Counted from the first letter of the stretch, positions 1-7,280 are shown. The stretch: DNA of 10,710 nt from Hirudo medicinalis (GCA_011800805.1 MPNW01000580.1:1-10710); one strand, 5' to 3'. Numbers and translations are program-made. Notes: generated from the sequence alone by a model not told the origin.

Positions 1-160
1 ATGCATTGGTTTGTATTTATGCATTGTTGTATTTATGCATTGGTTTGTATTTATGCATTGGTTTGTATTTATGCATTGGTTTGTATTTATGCATTAGTTT
101 GTATTTATGCATTGGTTTGTATTTATGCATTAGTTTGTATTTATGCATTAGTTTGTATTT
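1..160. repeat. 18-bp tandem repeat, about 9 copies
   Basis: Units of the form ATGCATTGGTTTGTATTT recur with an 18-bp period; one copy (19-34) is shortened to 16 bp and several have A for G in the TTGG part. The array is cut by the window edge. Because 18 is a multiple of three it keeps reading frames open on both strands, which creates spurious repetitive ORFs (Ala-Leu-Val-Cys-Ile-Tyr on plus, Met-His-Lys-Tyr-Lys on minus). It lies just downstream of a good splice donor of the minus-strand LamG gene, so it is read here as intronic minisatellite rather than coding sequence. Confidence 0.9.
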
Positions 161-196
161 ATGCACATTTTTTATCTGAAAATAATTTTCCTTTAC

Positions 197-997
197 CTCT
201 TGTGATGTGGTTGAAAGCCAGTAATGTGGCTCTATCAGCAAACCAGATTTCAGTCTCATCAAGAAGCAATTTGCTGTTCCTGATGTCTTGTCCGTGCTTG
301 CCAAAGAAGAGACTCTCTGACTCTGAAACTGTCGGAAGACCCGGATTTCCTGAAAGCTCTCTTGTTTCGCTGATTCTACTCTTTAGCAACCTATCGATGT
401 ATATCTCCAGTCCTGAATTTGGACTCCAGGAAATTTCGATGAATATCCAAGAATCCACTTTTAATCCGTTCACCCGACCAGCCCACTTCTTGTCTAGGAG
501 GGTAAAGTTCACCGTCATCGTGCCCTTAGGTGCCCTGATCTCTCTCTTCGATTTCGCCAGAGATCCGGCCAATGGCGGACCACCGGATTCCTTGGAATAT
601 TCGATCAGGATGTTTCTATTGGAGACAAAAACGAACTTGGAGGGGGTGAAGTCCCTGAACTTAACCCATGAGGAGAGGTAGAAGCCGTGCCGACAGTTGG
701 AAAAGTCAGTCAGGCATGAAGTGGCCAAACCGCCCACTAGGGGTCTTATTTCAATGTACTGCTTGTCGTCCAGCCTCGTGGCGTTGTTCACCTTTCCAGG
801 TACGGTGATGGCGTCCCTGGATACGGTAGCCAGGAAGTTTGGGTTGCTGGAGTGCAGGCGACCACCCTCGAAAATGTTATCCAGTTCTAGAAGGATGTTC
901 GTTGGAACGCCTGGAAGTTGGCCAATTGTTATTGGTGTTGTCGAACTTGCGCTATTAAAGTAGAAGCTCTGTTGCTCAATGCTGCAGTGTTCGATAC
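197..997 (-). CDS. LamG/concanavalin A-like domain protein, downstream domain exon (partial gene)
   Basis: One long minus-strand frame encodes about 267 residues with the hallmarks of a LamG-type jelly-roll domain. In order: a Cys-containing N-terminal segment; a strand ending KQYIEIRP; a C-x6-C-x-HGFYLSSWVKF block in which the Cys pair precedes the HG-F-x-SSW motif; then DSWIFIEISW, GLEIYIDR, LFFGKHG and LDETEIW, matching the usual order of the later strands. Such domains are usually extracellular and bind carbohydrate or protein ligands; the ligand cannot be predicted. The exon is bounded by an acceptor TAG at 998-1000 and a donor AG|GTAAAG with intron bases at 191-196. Both introns are phase 1, giving a symmetric 1-1 module. 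The frame stays open to an ATG at 1025, but the acceptor at 998 is preferred because it places the first Cys at the same distance from the exon edge as in the paralogous exon at 3539-4104. The gene continues beyond the left edge. Confidence 0.72.
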
Positions 998-1286
998 CTA
1001 GCTTGGTCTTTCGAGAGACGTTCATTCGGTCTTGGTTGACGTGAAATCAGACAAGTCCTATCTCGACTTAAGTCTTAAAAATGTCAGCTAAATTCTGTAT
1101 TCATCCTACAGACAGGTTTAGCCAGGTTGAATGTTACATAATAAAACTAATGTAAATAGAGGACAATAATTATAATAACACAAATTTTATTGTTGTTGCT
1201 GTAATGGAACAACTTGGTTTGGGAAGTTGTAAGTGCTACAAGCGTCAGCTGACAAATCTCGACAATTGGAAAATATGCCTTAATGT
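998..1286. other. intron sequence, nothing identified
   Basis: This is AT-rich sequence between the downstream LamG exon and the telomere-like tract. I see no convincing coding frame or RNA gene. It forms part of the presumed intron of the minus-strand gene. Confidence 0.5.
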
Positions 1287-1359
1287 CAGGGTTAGGGTAG
1301 GGTTAGGGTTAGGTTAGGGTTAGGTTAGGGTTAGGTTAGGGTTAGGTTAGGGTTAGGTT
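1287..1359. repeat. telomere-like tract mixing TTAGGG and TTAGG
   Basis: After two irregular units the tract settles into about six repeats of an 11-bp unit TTAGGGTTAGG, that is, alternating hexamer and pentamer. TTAGGG is the ancestral animal telomere repeat and TTAGG is the common arthropod form; the regular alternation is unlike either. Its position between exons on one strand indicates an interstitial tract, not a chromosome end. Confidence 0.9.
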
Positions 1360-1699
1360 AATAATGTAAGAAATTACATTATCAACTACAAATACAACTG
1401 CACTCTTTCTAAATGTAAGTGGCTTAATGTGTACATGTGAATGTACTTCATTTATATAGCGCAAAGGCTGACGTGTCTTCCCTGGATTACGAATGACATT
1501 TGAATGTTGTGATTTGTCTCCAAAGAATTGTAAAATTGCGTAATTATGGCTAGCATTACATAGCAACGAAGTGTGATTACCTCTTTTGATTACTCCTGTC
1601 CTTAGGAGCGTCTCTCGGTTTCCATAGCAAAGTTGGGCGTGGTCAAGTATGAGGTGGTAAGTTGTCGTCTGCCTTCCTTCTGGTGAATGATCGCATATG
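1360..1699. other. unassigned sequence, possibly an old dispersed repeat
   Basis: A minus-strand frame runs from the trinucleotide tract through this segment, but about a third of it is poly-Tyr/His encoded by microsatellite and the rest has no recognised domain. The minus strand contains GCGCTATATAAAT at 1450-1462, a sequence type I associate loosely with 3' parts of dispersed repeats in invertebrates. Repeat origin is only a possibility; no ends or target-site duplications were found. Confidence 0.3.
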
Positions 1700-1760
1700 A
1701 TATGATGATGATGATGATGGTAATAATAATAATAATAATAATAAAAATAATAATAATAGC

Positions 1761-1801
<41 letters not shown>

Positions 1802-1872
1802 TAACAACAACAACAACAATAATAATAATAATAATAATAATAATTATAGTAGTAATAATAATAATAATAACA
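1700..1872. repeat. compound trinucleotide microsatellite (GAT)n-(TAA)n-(CAA)n-(TAA)n
   Basis: A short GAT run is followed by about 150 bp of TAA units, interrupted by a short CAA stretch near 1798-1818 and a few point changes. It produces false poly-Ile and poly-Tyr frames. It lies within the large intron of the LamG gene. Confidence 0.95.
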
Positions 1873-1920
1873 TCGCATTCATTTGCAACTGGATTGTCAT
1901 ATCTGGATTATTCTCCCAAG

Positions 1921-2616
1921 CCAAGTGACCTCTGATACTAACTTCTTCAACCAAGTGACCTCTGATACAAACTTGTTCAAACCAAGTGACCTCTGATACA
2001 AACTTGTTCAAACCAAGTGACCTCTGATACTAACTTGTTCAAACCAAGTGACCTCTGATACAAACTTGTTCAAACCAAGTGACCTCTGATACTAACTTCT
2101 TCAACCAAGTGACCTCTGATACAAACTTGTTCAAACCAAGTGACCTCTGATACTAACTTGTTCAACCAAGTGACCTCTGATACTAACTTGTTCAAACCAA
2201 GTGACCTCTGATACTAACTTGTTCAAACCAAGTGACCTCTGATACTAACTTGTTCAACCAAGTGACCTCTGATACAAACTTGTTCAAACCAAGTGACCTC
2301 TGATATTAACTTGTTCAAACCAAGTGACCTCTGATACAAACTTGTTCAAACCAAGTGACCTCTGATACTAACTTGTTCAACCAAGTGACCTCTGATACAA
2401 ACTTGTTCAAACCAAGTGACCTCTGATACTAACTTGTTCAACCAAGTGACCTCTGATACTAACTTGTTCAACCAAGTGACCTCTGATACTAACTTGTTCA
2501 AACCAAGTGACCTCTGATACTAACTTGTTCAAACCCAAGTGATACTGACTTGTTCAACCCAAGTGACCTCTGATACAAACTTGTTCAAACCAAGTGACCT
2601 CTGATACTAACTTGTT
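1921..2616. repeat. 30/31-bp minisatellite, about 23 copies
   Basis: Each unit begins CCAAGTGACCTCTGATAC, continues with AAAC or TAAC, and ends TTGTTCAA plus one or two more bases. The length alternates between 30 and 31 bp with the number of A residues before the next CC. Units 1 and 6 carry TTCTTC for TTGTTC, and one unit near 2535-2565 is truncated and has lost the ACCTCTG part. Two variant types (ATACAAAC and ATACTAAC) alternate irregularly, which suggests expansion partly as higher-order blocks. Mixed 30/31 lengths rule out a conserved reading frame. There are no unique spacers, so it is not a CRISPR array. Confidence 0.97.
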
Positions 2617-2755
2617 TTGGTCACCTTCAATGAACTCCCGCTCATCTTGAGAACTTCGTCGAAGAAATTATGCTGAACCTCGGCTTCCGATTGGCTGACA
2701 TCTGACCTCCCGAGGTCACTGACCTCTTGGGATAAATCCTATCCCCAATGCTGAC
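2617..2755. promoter_or_regulatory. cluster of AGGTCA/TGACCT half-sites, including a perfect IR1
   Basis: AGGTCACTGACCT at 2713-2725 is two perfect AGGTCA half-sites inverted with a 1-bp spacer (IR1), the arrangement bound by ecdysone-receptor/RXR and FXR-type nuclear receptors. A further TGACCT at 2703-2708 forms an everted repeat with 4-bp spacing to it, and another TGACCT lies at 2752-2757. The adjacent minisatellite has one half-site per unit. Function is inferred from motif only. The cluster overlaps possible splice donors of the neighbouring exon, so some matches may be incidental. Confidence 0.35.
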
Positions 2756-2827
2756 CTGCCACCATTTTGCCAGAGCCACTTGTTTGCGGTTCAAATACAA
2801 GGAGAGGTACTTTCCATCCCACGATGC
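2756..2827 (-). CDS. short LamG exon continuing the upstream domain
   Basis: This 72-nt minus-strand exon is too short for an ORF scan. It begins after an acceptor CAG at 2828-2830 and reads ASWDGKYLSLYLNRKQVALA and on to KWWQ. Joined in phase 0 to the exon ending at 3539 (TWLFVE), it gives WLFVEASWDGKYLSLYLNR. This is collinear with WIFIEISWSPNSGLEIYIDR in the downstream LamG domain, where no intron is present. The donor chosen is CAG|GTCAGC, with intron from 2755 downward; alternatives at AAGAG|GTCAGT (exon end 2724) or GGGAG|GTCAGA are possible. The remaining strands of this domain were not found before 997, so another exon was missed or the domain is degenerate. Confidence 0.45.
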
Positions 2828-3538
2828 CTGTCATTACAAAGTTGAAGATGGAAATGGTCACGGCTGATTGGGTGTAGGTTTAAGGTTAATCTCATAATTA
2901 AGGCGATGTGAACTTGTGTGTGTGTGTGTTTGTGTGCTTGTGAAAATTATGTGAATACAAGCTAATTGCACAAAGAGGCATTTAGCAATGAGCCGGATCA
3001 ACCTGTTTGTTTCAACCAGTTGTTAGGTGTGTACGACACCAGGGTCAATGCCAAATAATACCGAGCCAACCCAGAGTGGGAAAGCCCAGGACTGGTGCGG
3101 AGGCTTGTGGGCCTCCACCCCCACACACTGCACCGGGGCTTCCACCTGGGTAAATCCGGCGTTGTCAACCAGCAACCTTTAGAACATTCAATCATCCTAA
3201 TGAATGCATTCTTGTGACGCATTGTGCATGACAAGTGAAGAATTGCGAAGAATTGAGCACACAAAGCACTTCATTCTCTCTTCAAAGAAGAATGTCATCT
3301 GATGTGAATTGTGAGTGACAAAAACATTGCTGTGGGACATCTATTATATCGACCACATTTTTTTGATATTTCAATTTTTAAACAACCCCAACCACTCCTC
3401 CTCCCATCCCTAGACCAGGGGCTAAAATTCTGACATTCGCAAAATAAAAGCTCCTGAATAAAATATTTTACAATCTATTTTAAATAACAATAAAACAATT
3501 TTCTTCGAAACCAACGAATTTACAAACGTTCCAAAAAC
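2828..3538. other. intron with a TG-rich patch and a GC-rich block
   Basis: This lies between two collinear LamG exons. A TG-rich patch occurs at about 2914-2941. The block at roughly 3050-3175 is markedly richer in G and C than its surroundings and contains a small hairpin, GGAGGC at 3099-3104 against GCCTCC at 3111-3116. A minus-strand frame covers 2998-3264, but its product has no recognisable domain and no flanking splice signals I trust. The block may be the remnant of a dispersed element. Confidence 0.4.
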
Positions 3539-4104
3539 CTCGACGAAGAGCCACGTGTCTTCAGGCAAAAGTTCTTTGGTTGAGGCTTCGATGTGCGTGG
3601 TGTCCTTCATGGCTCTGGCCAGCAGTTTGCCGCCTCTCAACCAGACGAGTAAACACCCGGTACTGAGGATTTCTCTGGTCGTCATGGTCGACTCATTCTC
3701 GGAAGTACTGGAAAAGAACTGCCTGGAAGATGATGATGATGACGATGACGAAGATGACGATGAAGAGGAGGAATTAAGAGGCAGGGAGGCAATCATCAAC
3801 CAGATGGAAACTGTCAGGCCGTGCTGACAGAGATCCAGGTTGTTAAAGCACATGGTAGTGTTGGTTTTTCCAGATATCCTTTGAGTCGATCCGTCAGCCA
3901 TCACTCCACGGTGTGATGATCGCTTGCTTTCCGTGATGGGCCGGTACTCTAGGCTGTCTTCGCTGCCAGAAAACAGTATTCCTCCGTGGATTCTCCCCTC
4001 TACCCTCGTTGGGGTACCGAGGACAAAGGGCCCTTGAAAGTAGGGCAGAGATTGTGATTGTTGAGAGAGGGAGTCAAAGGATATTGTACGGCAGAACAGG
4101 GGCC
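3539..4104 (-). CDS. LamG/concanavalin A-like domain protein, upstream domain exon with poly-Ser insert
   Basis: A minus-strand exon of 566 nt runs from an acceptor CTCCAG at 4105-4110 to a donor GAG|GTTTTT (intron bases 3533-3538), that is, phase 1 in and phase 0 out. Its product is paralogous to the exon at 197-997. It shares a Cys at the fourth codon after the split one, a VEGRIHGG...SLEYRP segment, and a C-x6-C-x-HGLTVSIWLM block. A run of 16 Ser (3725-3772, mixed TCN codons) is inserted just after that block, followed by LLVWLRGGKL and the terminal TWLFVE, which the next exon at 2756-2827 completes. The ORF from 3904 uses a GTG and is not the true 5' limit; the frame is open to a TGA just above 4110. 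The poly-Ser lies where a surface loop would be expected. The donor is weak, which limits confidence. Confidence 0.6.
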
Positions 4105-4110
4105 CTGGAG

Positions 4111-4400
4111 AATTTCAAAAGGTGAACTTAAATTTTCATGTTTTCAACAGAAATTTTTCTAAACTCGAAAACGATAAAAAAAAAACATCGAGTTTTTAAT
4201 GAAATATTTTCAAATCTAAGAATTAGAAAAATTATTTTGAATTTAAACCTTTTGTCTCTAATTTGGGAAAAACAATTTTTAAGAGGAAATCCTAATAGGG
4301 TTTCACAAGCAGGCAAAAACATCTAAAAATAAAATTCAATATAATATATTTCTTATTATATATATGTATATATATTTATATGCGTGTGAGAATAGGTGGA
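4111..4400. other. AT-rich sequence, no gene seen
   Basis: Complementary frames of about 60 codons are open on both strands here, which is typical of low-complexity AT-rich DNA rather than a gene. An 8-bp inverted repeat AAACTCGA (4161-4168) / TCGAGTTT (4188-4195) flanks an A-rich loop. Confidence 0.5.
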
Positions 4401-4401
4401 T

Positions 4402-4449
4402 GTTATTATTATCACTATTACTTATTATTATTATTATTATTATTATTAT
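4402..4449. repeat. (TTA)n microsatellite
   Basis: This is a near-continuous run of TTA units, interrupted by ATCAC and CTTA variants. It is independent of the CAT tract 100 bp downstream. Confidence 0.9.
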
Positions 4450-4542
4450 CGTCATTGACACCATGCTGTTATTATCGTCATCACTCCAATATTCCGAGTG
4501 CCCATATGATCAGCACATTTGCTTATTGGAAATTGTTACCAT

Positions 4543-4575
4543 ATGCTCCAGCAGCATCATCATCACCATCTTCAT

Positions 4576-4628
<53 letters not shown>

Positions 4629-4743
4629 GCCATCCATGTCAACCATCATTGGATTCATCAAAAATATGGCTAATACAATGGAACGTTTGCACCAGAAACG
4701 TACGAAAATTTTATTGAATTTGCAGAAGTTTCAAGATCAATGA
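4543..4743 (+). CDS. candidate poly-His reading frame, doubtful
   Basis: From ATG at 4543 the frame reads MLQQ and then two His runs (5 and about 18 residues) encoded by the CAT/CAC tract at 4555-4626. It then reads a non-repetitive tail containing MSTIIGFIKNMANTMERLHQ and ending LLNLQKFQDQ. The tail looks like an amphipathic helix and is in frame with the His run, which is the only argument for coding. No promoter, donor or acceptor stands out. A minus-strand frame through the same bases (4759 to 4693) is equally protein-like, so at most one is real and both may be chance. Confidence 0.2.
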
Positions 4744-4759
4744 ATTCGCGTTCAAACAT
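4693..4759 (-). CDS. candidate upstream exon of the LamG gene, doubtful
   Basis: The minus strand reads MFEREFIDLETSANSIKFSY and then VSG, ending at a possible donor G|GTGCAA (intron bases 4687-4692). That donor is phase 1, the phase required by the acceptor at 4105, so the join would read YVSGPLFCR. Against it: no AG acceptor occurs for over 60 bases upstream and no signal peptide is visible, although this is expected to be a secreted protein. It conflicts with the poly-His frame on the plus strand. Confidence 0.17.
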
Positions 4760-4797
4760 TTTTAATGTGGATTTGAAGTGAAATTGATGAGTAATAA

Positions 4798-4934
4798 GTG
4801 ATTGAATGAGTGATTGAATGAGTGATTGAATGAGTGATTGAATGAATGATTGAATGAGTGATTGAATGAGTGATTGAATGAGTGATTGAATGAATGATTT
4901 AATGAGTGATTGAATGAGTGATTGAATGGGTGAA
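4798..4934. repeat. 12-bp tandem repeat, about 11 copies
   Basis: Units GTGATTGAATGA recur with strict 12-bp spacing; a few copies have AATGATTGAATGA or TTTAATGA changes. On the minus strand all three frames are stop-free through the array because of the 12-bp period, which is a trap for gene finders. Confidence 0.93.
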
Positions 4935-5157
4935 TTAACGATGTATTACTCAGTTTATCAGAGTGCGGTAGTTTTTAATGTTTTTTTAATTAATAATTTG
5001 TAATAATAAAATTTATTTTATATTACTATTTGTTTATTTTTGACATTTGTTTATTTATAATAACTTATTTAACTTTCTTTATTTGTATAATTATTGATTC
5101 GTATAATTATTTATTTGTTTGTAATATTATTATTATGCATTAATATTATTATTCCCA
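4935..5157. other. very AT-rich spacer
   Basis: The sequence is dominated by TTTATT and AATATT words with no coding frame. Nothing else is seen. Confidence 0.6.
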
Positions 5158-5158
5158 C

Positions 5159-5284
5159 CTCGTCAATGGCTTTCAACTTCTCCAAGCATTTCTGCAGTCA
5201 GAGTGAGTGAAGGAAGTTTTTCAAGCATTCAACTTTCTTTTCGAGACTCGAACGTTTTTCGTTCGTAACTTCTTCCAACTTCTT
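5159..5284 (-). CDS. candidate coiled-coil exon(s), doubtful
   Basis: After a possible acceptor TTGTAG (5285-5290) the minus strand reads KKLEEVTNEKRSSLEKK and then VECLKNFLHSL to a stop at 5198. Immediately downstream, after CTGCAG at 5192-5197, an 11-codon segment reads KCLEKLKAIDE and meets GTGGGA. Both segments are charged and heptad-like. Joining them requires a 42-nt intron, at the very short end for animals. They could be 5' exons of the LamG gene, another gene's remnant, or chance in Lys/Glu-coding AG-rich sequence. Confidence 0.15.
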
Positions 5285-5760
5285 CTACAACTTTATCAAC
5301 AACATTAACCACAACAGCTCCAACAACACTTATAAGAACAACAACTATCCTTCAGCAACATTTAACAGACCGAGCGATAATCAACAATCAGTTGTCTACT
5401 GATTGCAATCCAAAAACATTAAAACTGCAGCCTATAATACTATTAAATCCGCCAATTTCAATCAGTTTGAAATGTTTCTGAGGTGCTTCCAGAAACTTCC
5501 AAGATTTCCGTCGAACTTTTTGCGGCTGATGGAGAGAAGGAAGCACGAAGGATGTGACTGGAAAAGACCACAAAAAAGTTAGTGACGACGACGACGACGA
5601 TGACGTAGAAAGTCCAATCCACATCAAATGCAGAGCTTGCCTCGGAGTCTTTATTGAATCCCCTCCCAATCCATCTCAACGTCTCTCCTCATCAGCATCA
5701 TCAGCATCTCCCCTCGTGTTGCTCGTAGGAATACATCGCTTGTAGGCGTATGACTGTTGA
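5285..5760. other. higher-complexity region with conflicting frames
   Basis: Unlike its surroundings this stretch is not AT-rich and has open frames on both strands. On plus, 5403-5582 is open for 59 codons (internal NQFEMFLRCFQKLPRF), and another frame at 5554-5745 carries seven Asp from a GAC run. On minus, an acceptor-like signal with a branch-like CTAAC and a long pyrimidine tract ends in CAG at 5558-5560. I cannot decide which, if any, is a gene; no domain is recognised in any frame. Confidence 0.3.
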
Positions 5761-6383
5761 TGAGGGATTATTTCAACCGCCGGAGAGATGATCAGTAAAA
5801 GGGAGGGTTATTGGCTTCATGCAGACTTTTCCAGGATTTATTTGCTTCGGTTTTATTAAATGTTTCTCGCTCAATATCTTGGAAATCGTGGTGGATATCG
5901 TGCTGGAGTGGGGGGAATGGGTGGTTATGAATATGAATGGGTAGATTAGTGGGTGAGTATTGGTTTAGAATGTTTTAAAATTCTGTCAAATAATAATATT
6001 GATACCGTGTTGCTAATATCCATAACGATAATTGAGAGTTTTAGAGATGTAACTAGAGGCTGGTTCAAAATATAACGTTACATTACAGTAATAATATTAA
6101 TTTGTTATGCAAGACAATAATTAATTATATCATCATCATCATCATCACAAACGTTTCATTTTCAAATTCACCACTAAAAAAATGGTGAAAACATTTACTA
6201 GATGAAAATAAAGTTTAATTTGGGTGAAATTTTCAAAGAAAGCTTTTGTCGACCACTATGGCATCATTATTGAATTAAATTATTTTGAATTGAATCATTT
6301 GAAGTCAAATATTTTTTAACCCAAAATTAATGAAAAATAAATGCTTTTAGAATTGAAATGTTTCACGATCGTCGGATTAAGTG
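5761..6383. other. intergenic or intronic AT-rich DNA, no gene seen
   Basis: No frame with coding character was found. There is a short ATC run near 6130-6147. The rest is AT-rich and non-repetitive. Confidence 0.5.
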
Positions 6384-6450
6384 TAATTATCATTGTAATA
6401 AAGTTTACAATGTATTCCTAATTATCATTGTAAATTTATTTTACAATGCA
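6384..6450. repeat. two tandem hairpin-forming repeats
   Basis: A unit of about 35 bp beginning TAATTATCATTGTAA occurs twice in a row. Each copy is itself an inverted repeat: CATTGTAA (6391-6398) pairs with TTACAATG (6405-6412), and CATTGTAAA (6426-6434) pairs with TTTACAATG (6440-6448). The loops of the two copies differ while the arms match. Confidence 0.75.
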
Positions 6451-6838
6451 ATCGCCAGGCTGGAATGTGATTCTGCAATTAATAAGTTTCAATTTAAATT
6501 CGTAAATGCAATGGATTCATGCTTGAATTTTTAAAGTCCAGAGTGCACACGAACTCAGCAACATGATGACAAGAACTATTACGTAATGTTAACAATTCAG
6601 GTTCATATATGACCGTGAAATGTTTGATGAATAACTTTGACACCACAATAGTATAACATCATCATAATATATTATCAAATATATTATCAAATATATTATA
6701 ACACTGAATGTAATATCATAACCACAACATATCCAATATAACGCCATCCTCTTTAAGCCCTCTGGGCTTATCGTCTGAAAGCAGAATCACAAATGAAATT
6801 GATAATGAGAGTGTTTTTACTTTTAAAAGTTTTTTTAG
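6451..6838. other. AT-rich spacer ending in a splice-acceptor-like tract
   Basis: This contains three short AATATATTATC-type repeats at about 6666-6701 and no coding frame. It ends with a T-rich tract and TTTTTTTAG at 6830-6838, which resembles a splice acceptor in front of the open frame that starts at 6839. Confidence 0.4.
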
Positions 6839-7018
6839 TCAATCAGCAATCAATCAGCATTCAATCAGCAGTCGATCAGCAATCAATCAGCAGTAAATCA
6901 GCAGTCAATCAGCATGGATGAATTTCTTGGTAAGTCCAACGAGGAACTTCTTGAAGTTGCAATAAAACGCTTCCATAAGTTTGAACTTGCATCACGTGAC
7001 TCACGGTCGAGTGAATGA
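6839..7018 (+). CDS. candidate terminal exon with Gln/Ser-rich repeats, unrecognised
   Basis: This 59-codon frame begins immediately after the acceptor-like TTTTTTTAG. The first 25 codons come from a degenerate 10-bp repeat (CAATCAGCAN) and read SISNQSAFNQQSISNQS and similar. The rest, from ATG at 6914, reads MDEFLGKSNEELLEVAIKRF and on to FELASRDSRSSE before TGA. The second half has the alternating pattern of an amphipathic helix. ATTAAA at 7044-7049 could serve as poly(A) signal. A competing reading is a donor CTTG|GTAAGT at 6930, which would end an exon after only MDEFL. No upstream exon was identified. Confidence 0.28.
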   Translation, partial: SISNQSAFNQQSISNQSAVNQQSISMDEFLGKSNEELLEVAIKRFHKFELASRDSRSSE

Positions 7019-7280
7019 TTTTATGCGGATAATTATTGTCATTATTAAATTATGCAGACTTGATGACATAATAATGCATAATTAAGGACATGGAGGACGG
7101 GTTGATGGCTTTCGTGAAACTTCATATGACAGTTCTGATTGACTGGCTTCTGATTGGGTGTCTAGCTTTCGCATTCAAATTGCTCGGTTCAAGAATTGGT
7201 TCAAGGGACCACTTAAGTTATTAACTCAACGAGTTAATTGTAATAAGGGTTAATAAATTAGATTTTATTGAACTGCCACA
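7019..7280. other. upstream region of the cathepsin gene
   Basis: This AT-rich segment lies between the 6839-7018 frame and the TATA box. GTTAAT-type words cluster at about 7217-7257, but no defined element is claimed. Confidence 0.4.

Noticed and set aside
1..681. Plus-strand ORF of 226 codons
   Set aside because: It is the 18-bp repeat plus the antisense of the LamG exon; the minus strand has the recognisable domain and splice sites.
697..963. Plus-strand ORF of 88 codons
   Set aside because: It is antisense to the LamG coding exon and shows no domain of its own.
1342..1878. Minus-strand ORF of 178 codons with a segment FFGDKSQHSNVIRN that resembles the FFGKHG strand of the LamG domain
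   Set aside because: The likeness does not extend to the following LDETEIW strand, and much of the ORF is microsatellite-coded poly-Tyr/His. It was not accepted as the missing LamG exon.
1921..2616. CRISPR-like array of about 30-bp repeats
   Set aside because: Units abut directly with no unique spacers, and the surrounding genes are intron-containing animal genes. It is a minisatellite.
2998..3264. Minus-strand ORF of 88 codons in the GC-rich block
   Set aside because: Composition is Trp/Arg/Pro-rich as expected for a chance frame in GC-rich DNA; there is no domain, and it sits in the intron between two collinear LamG exons.
3555..3827. Plus-strand Asp/Glu-rich ORF
   Set aside because: It is the antisense of the poly-Ser tract and flanking LamG coding sequence.
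4128..4326. Opposing ORFs of 62-64 codons
   Set aside because: Both strands are open at once in low-complexity AT-rich sequence, with no motifs or splice signals.
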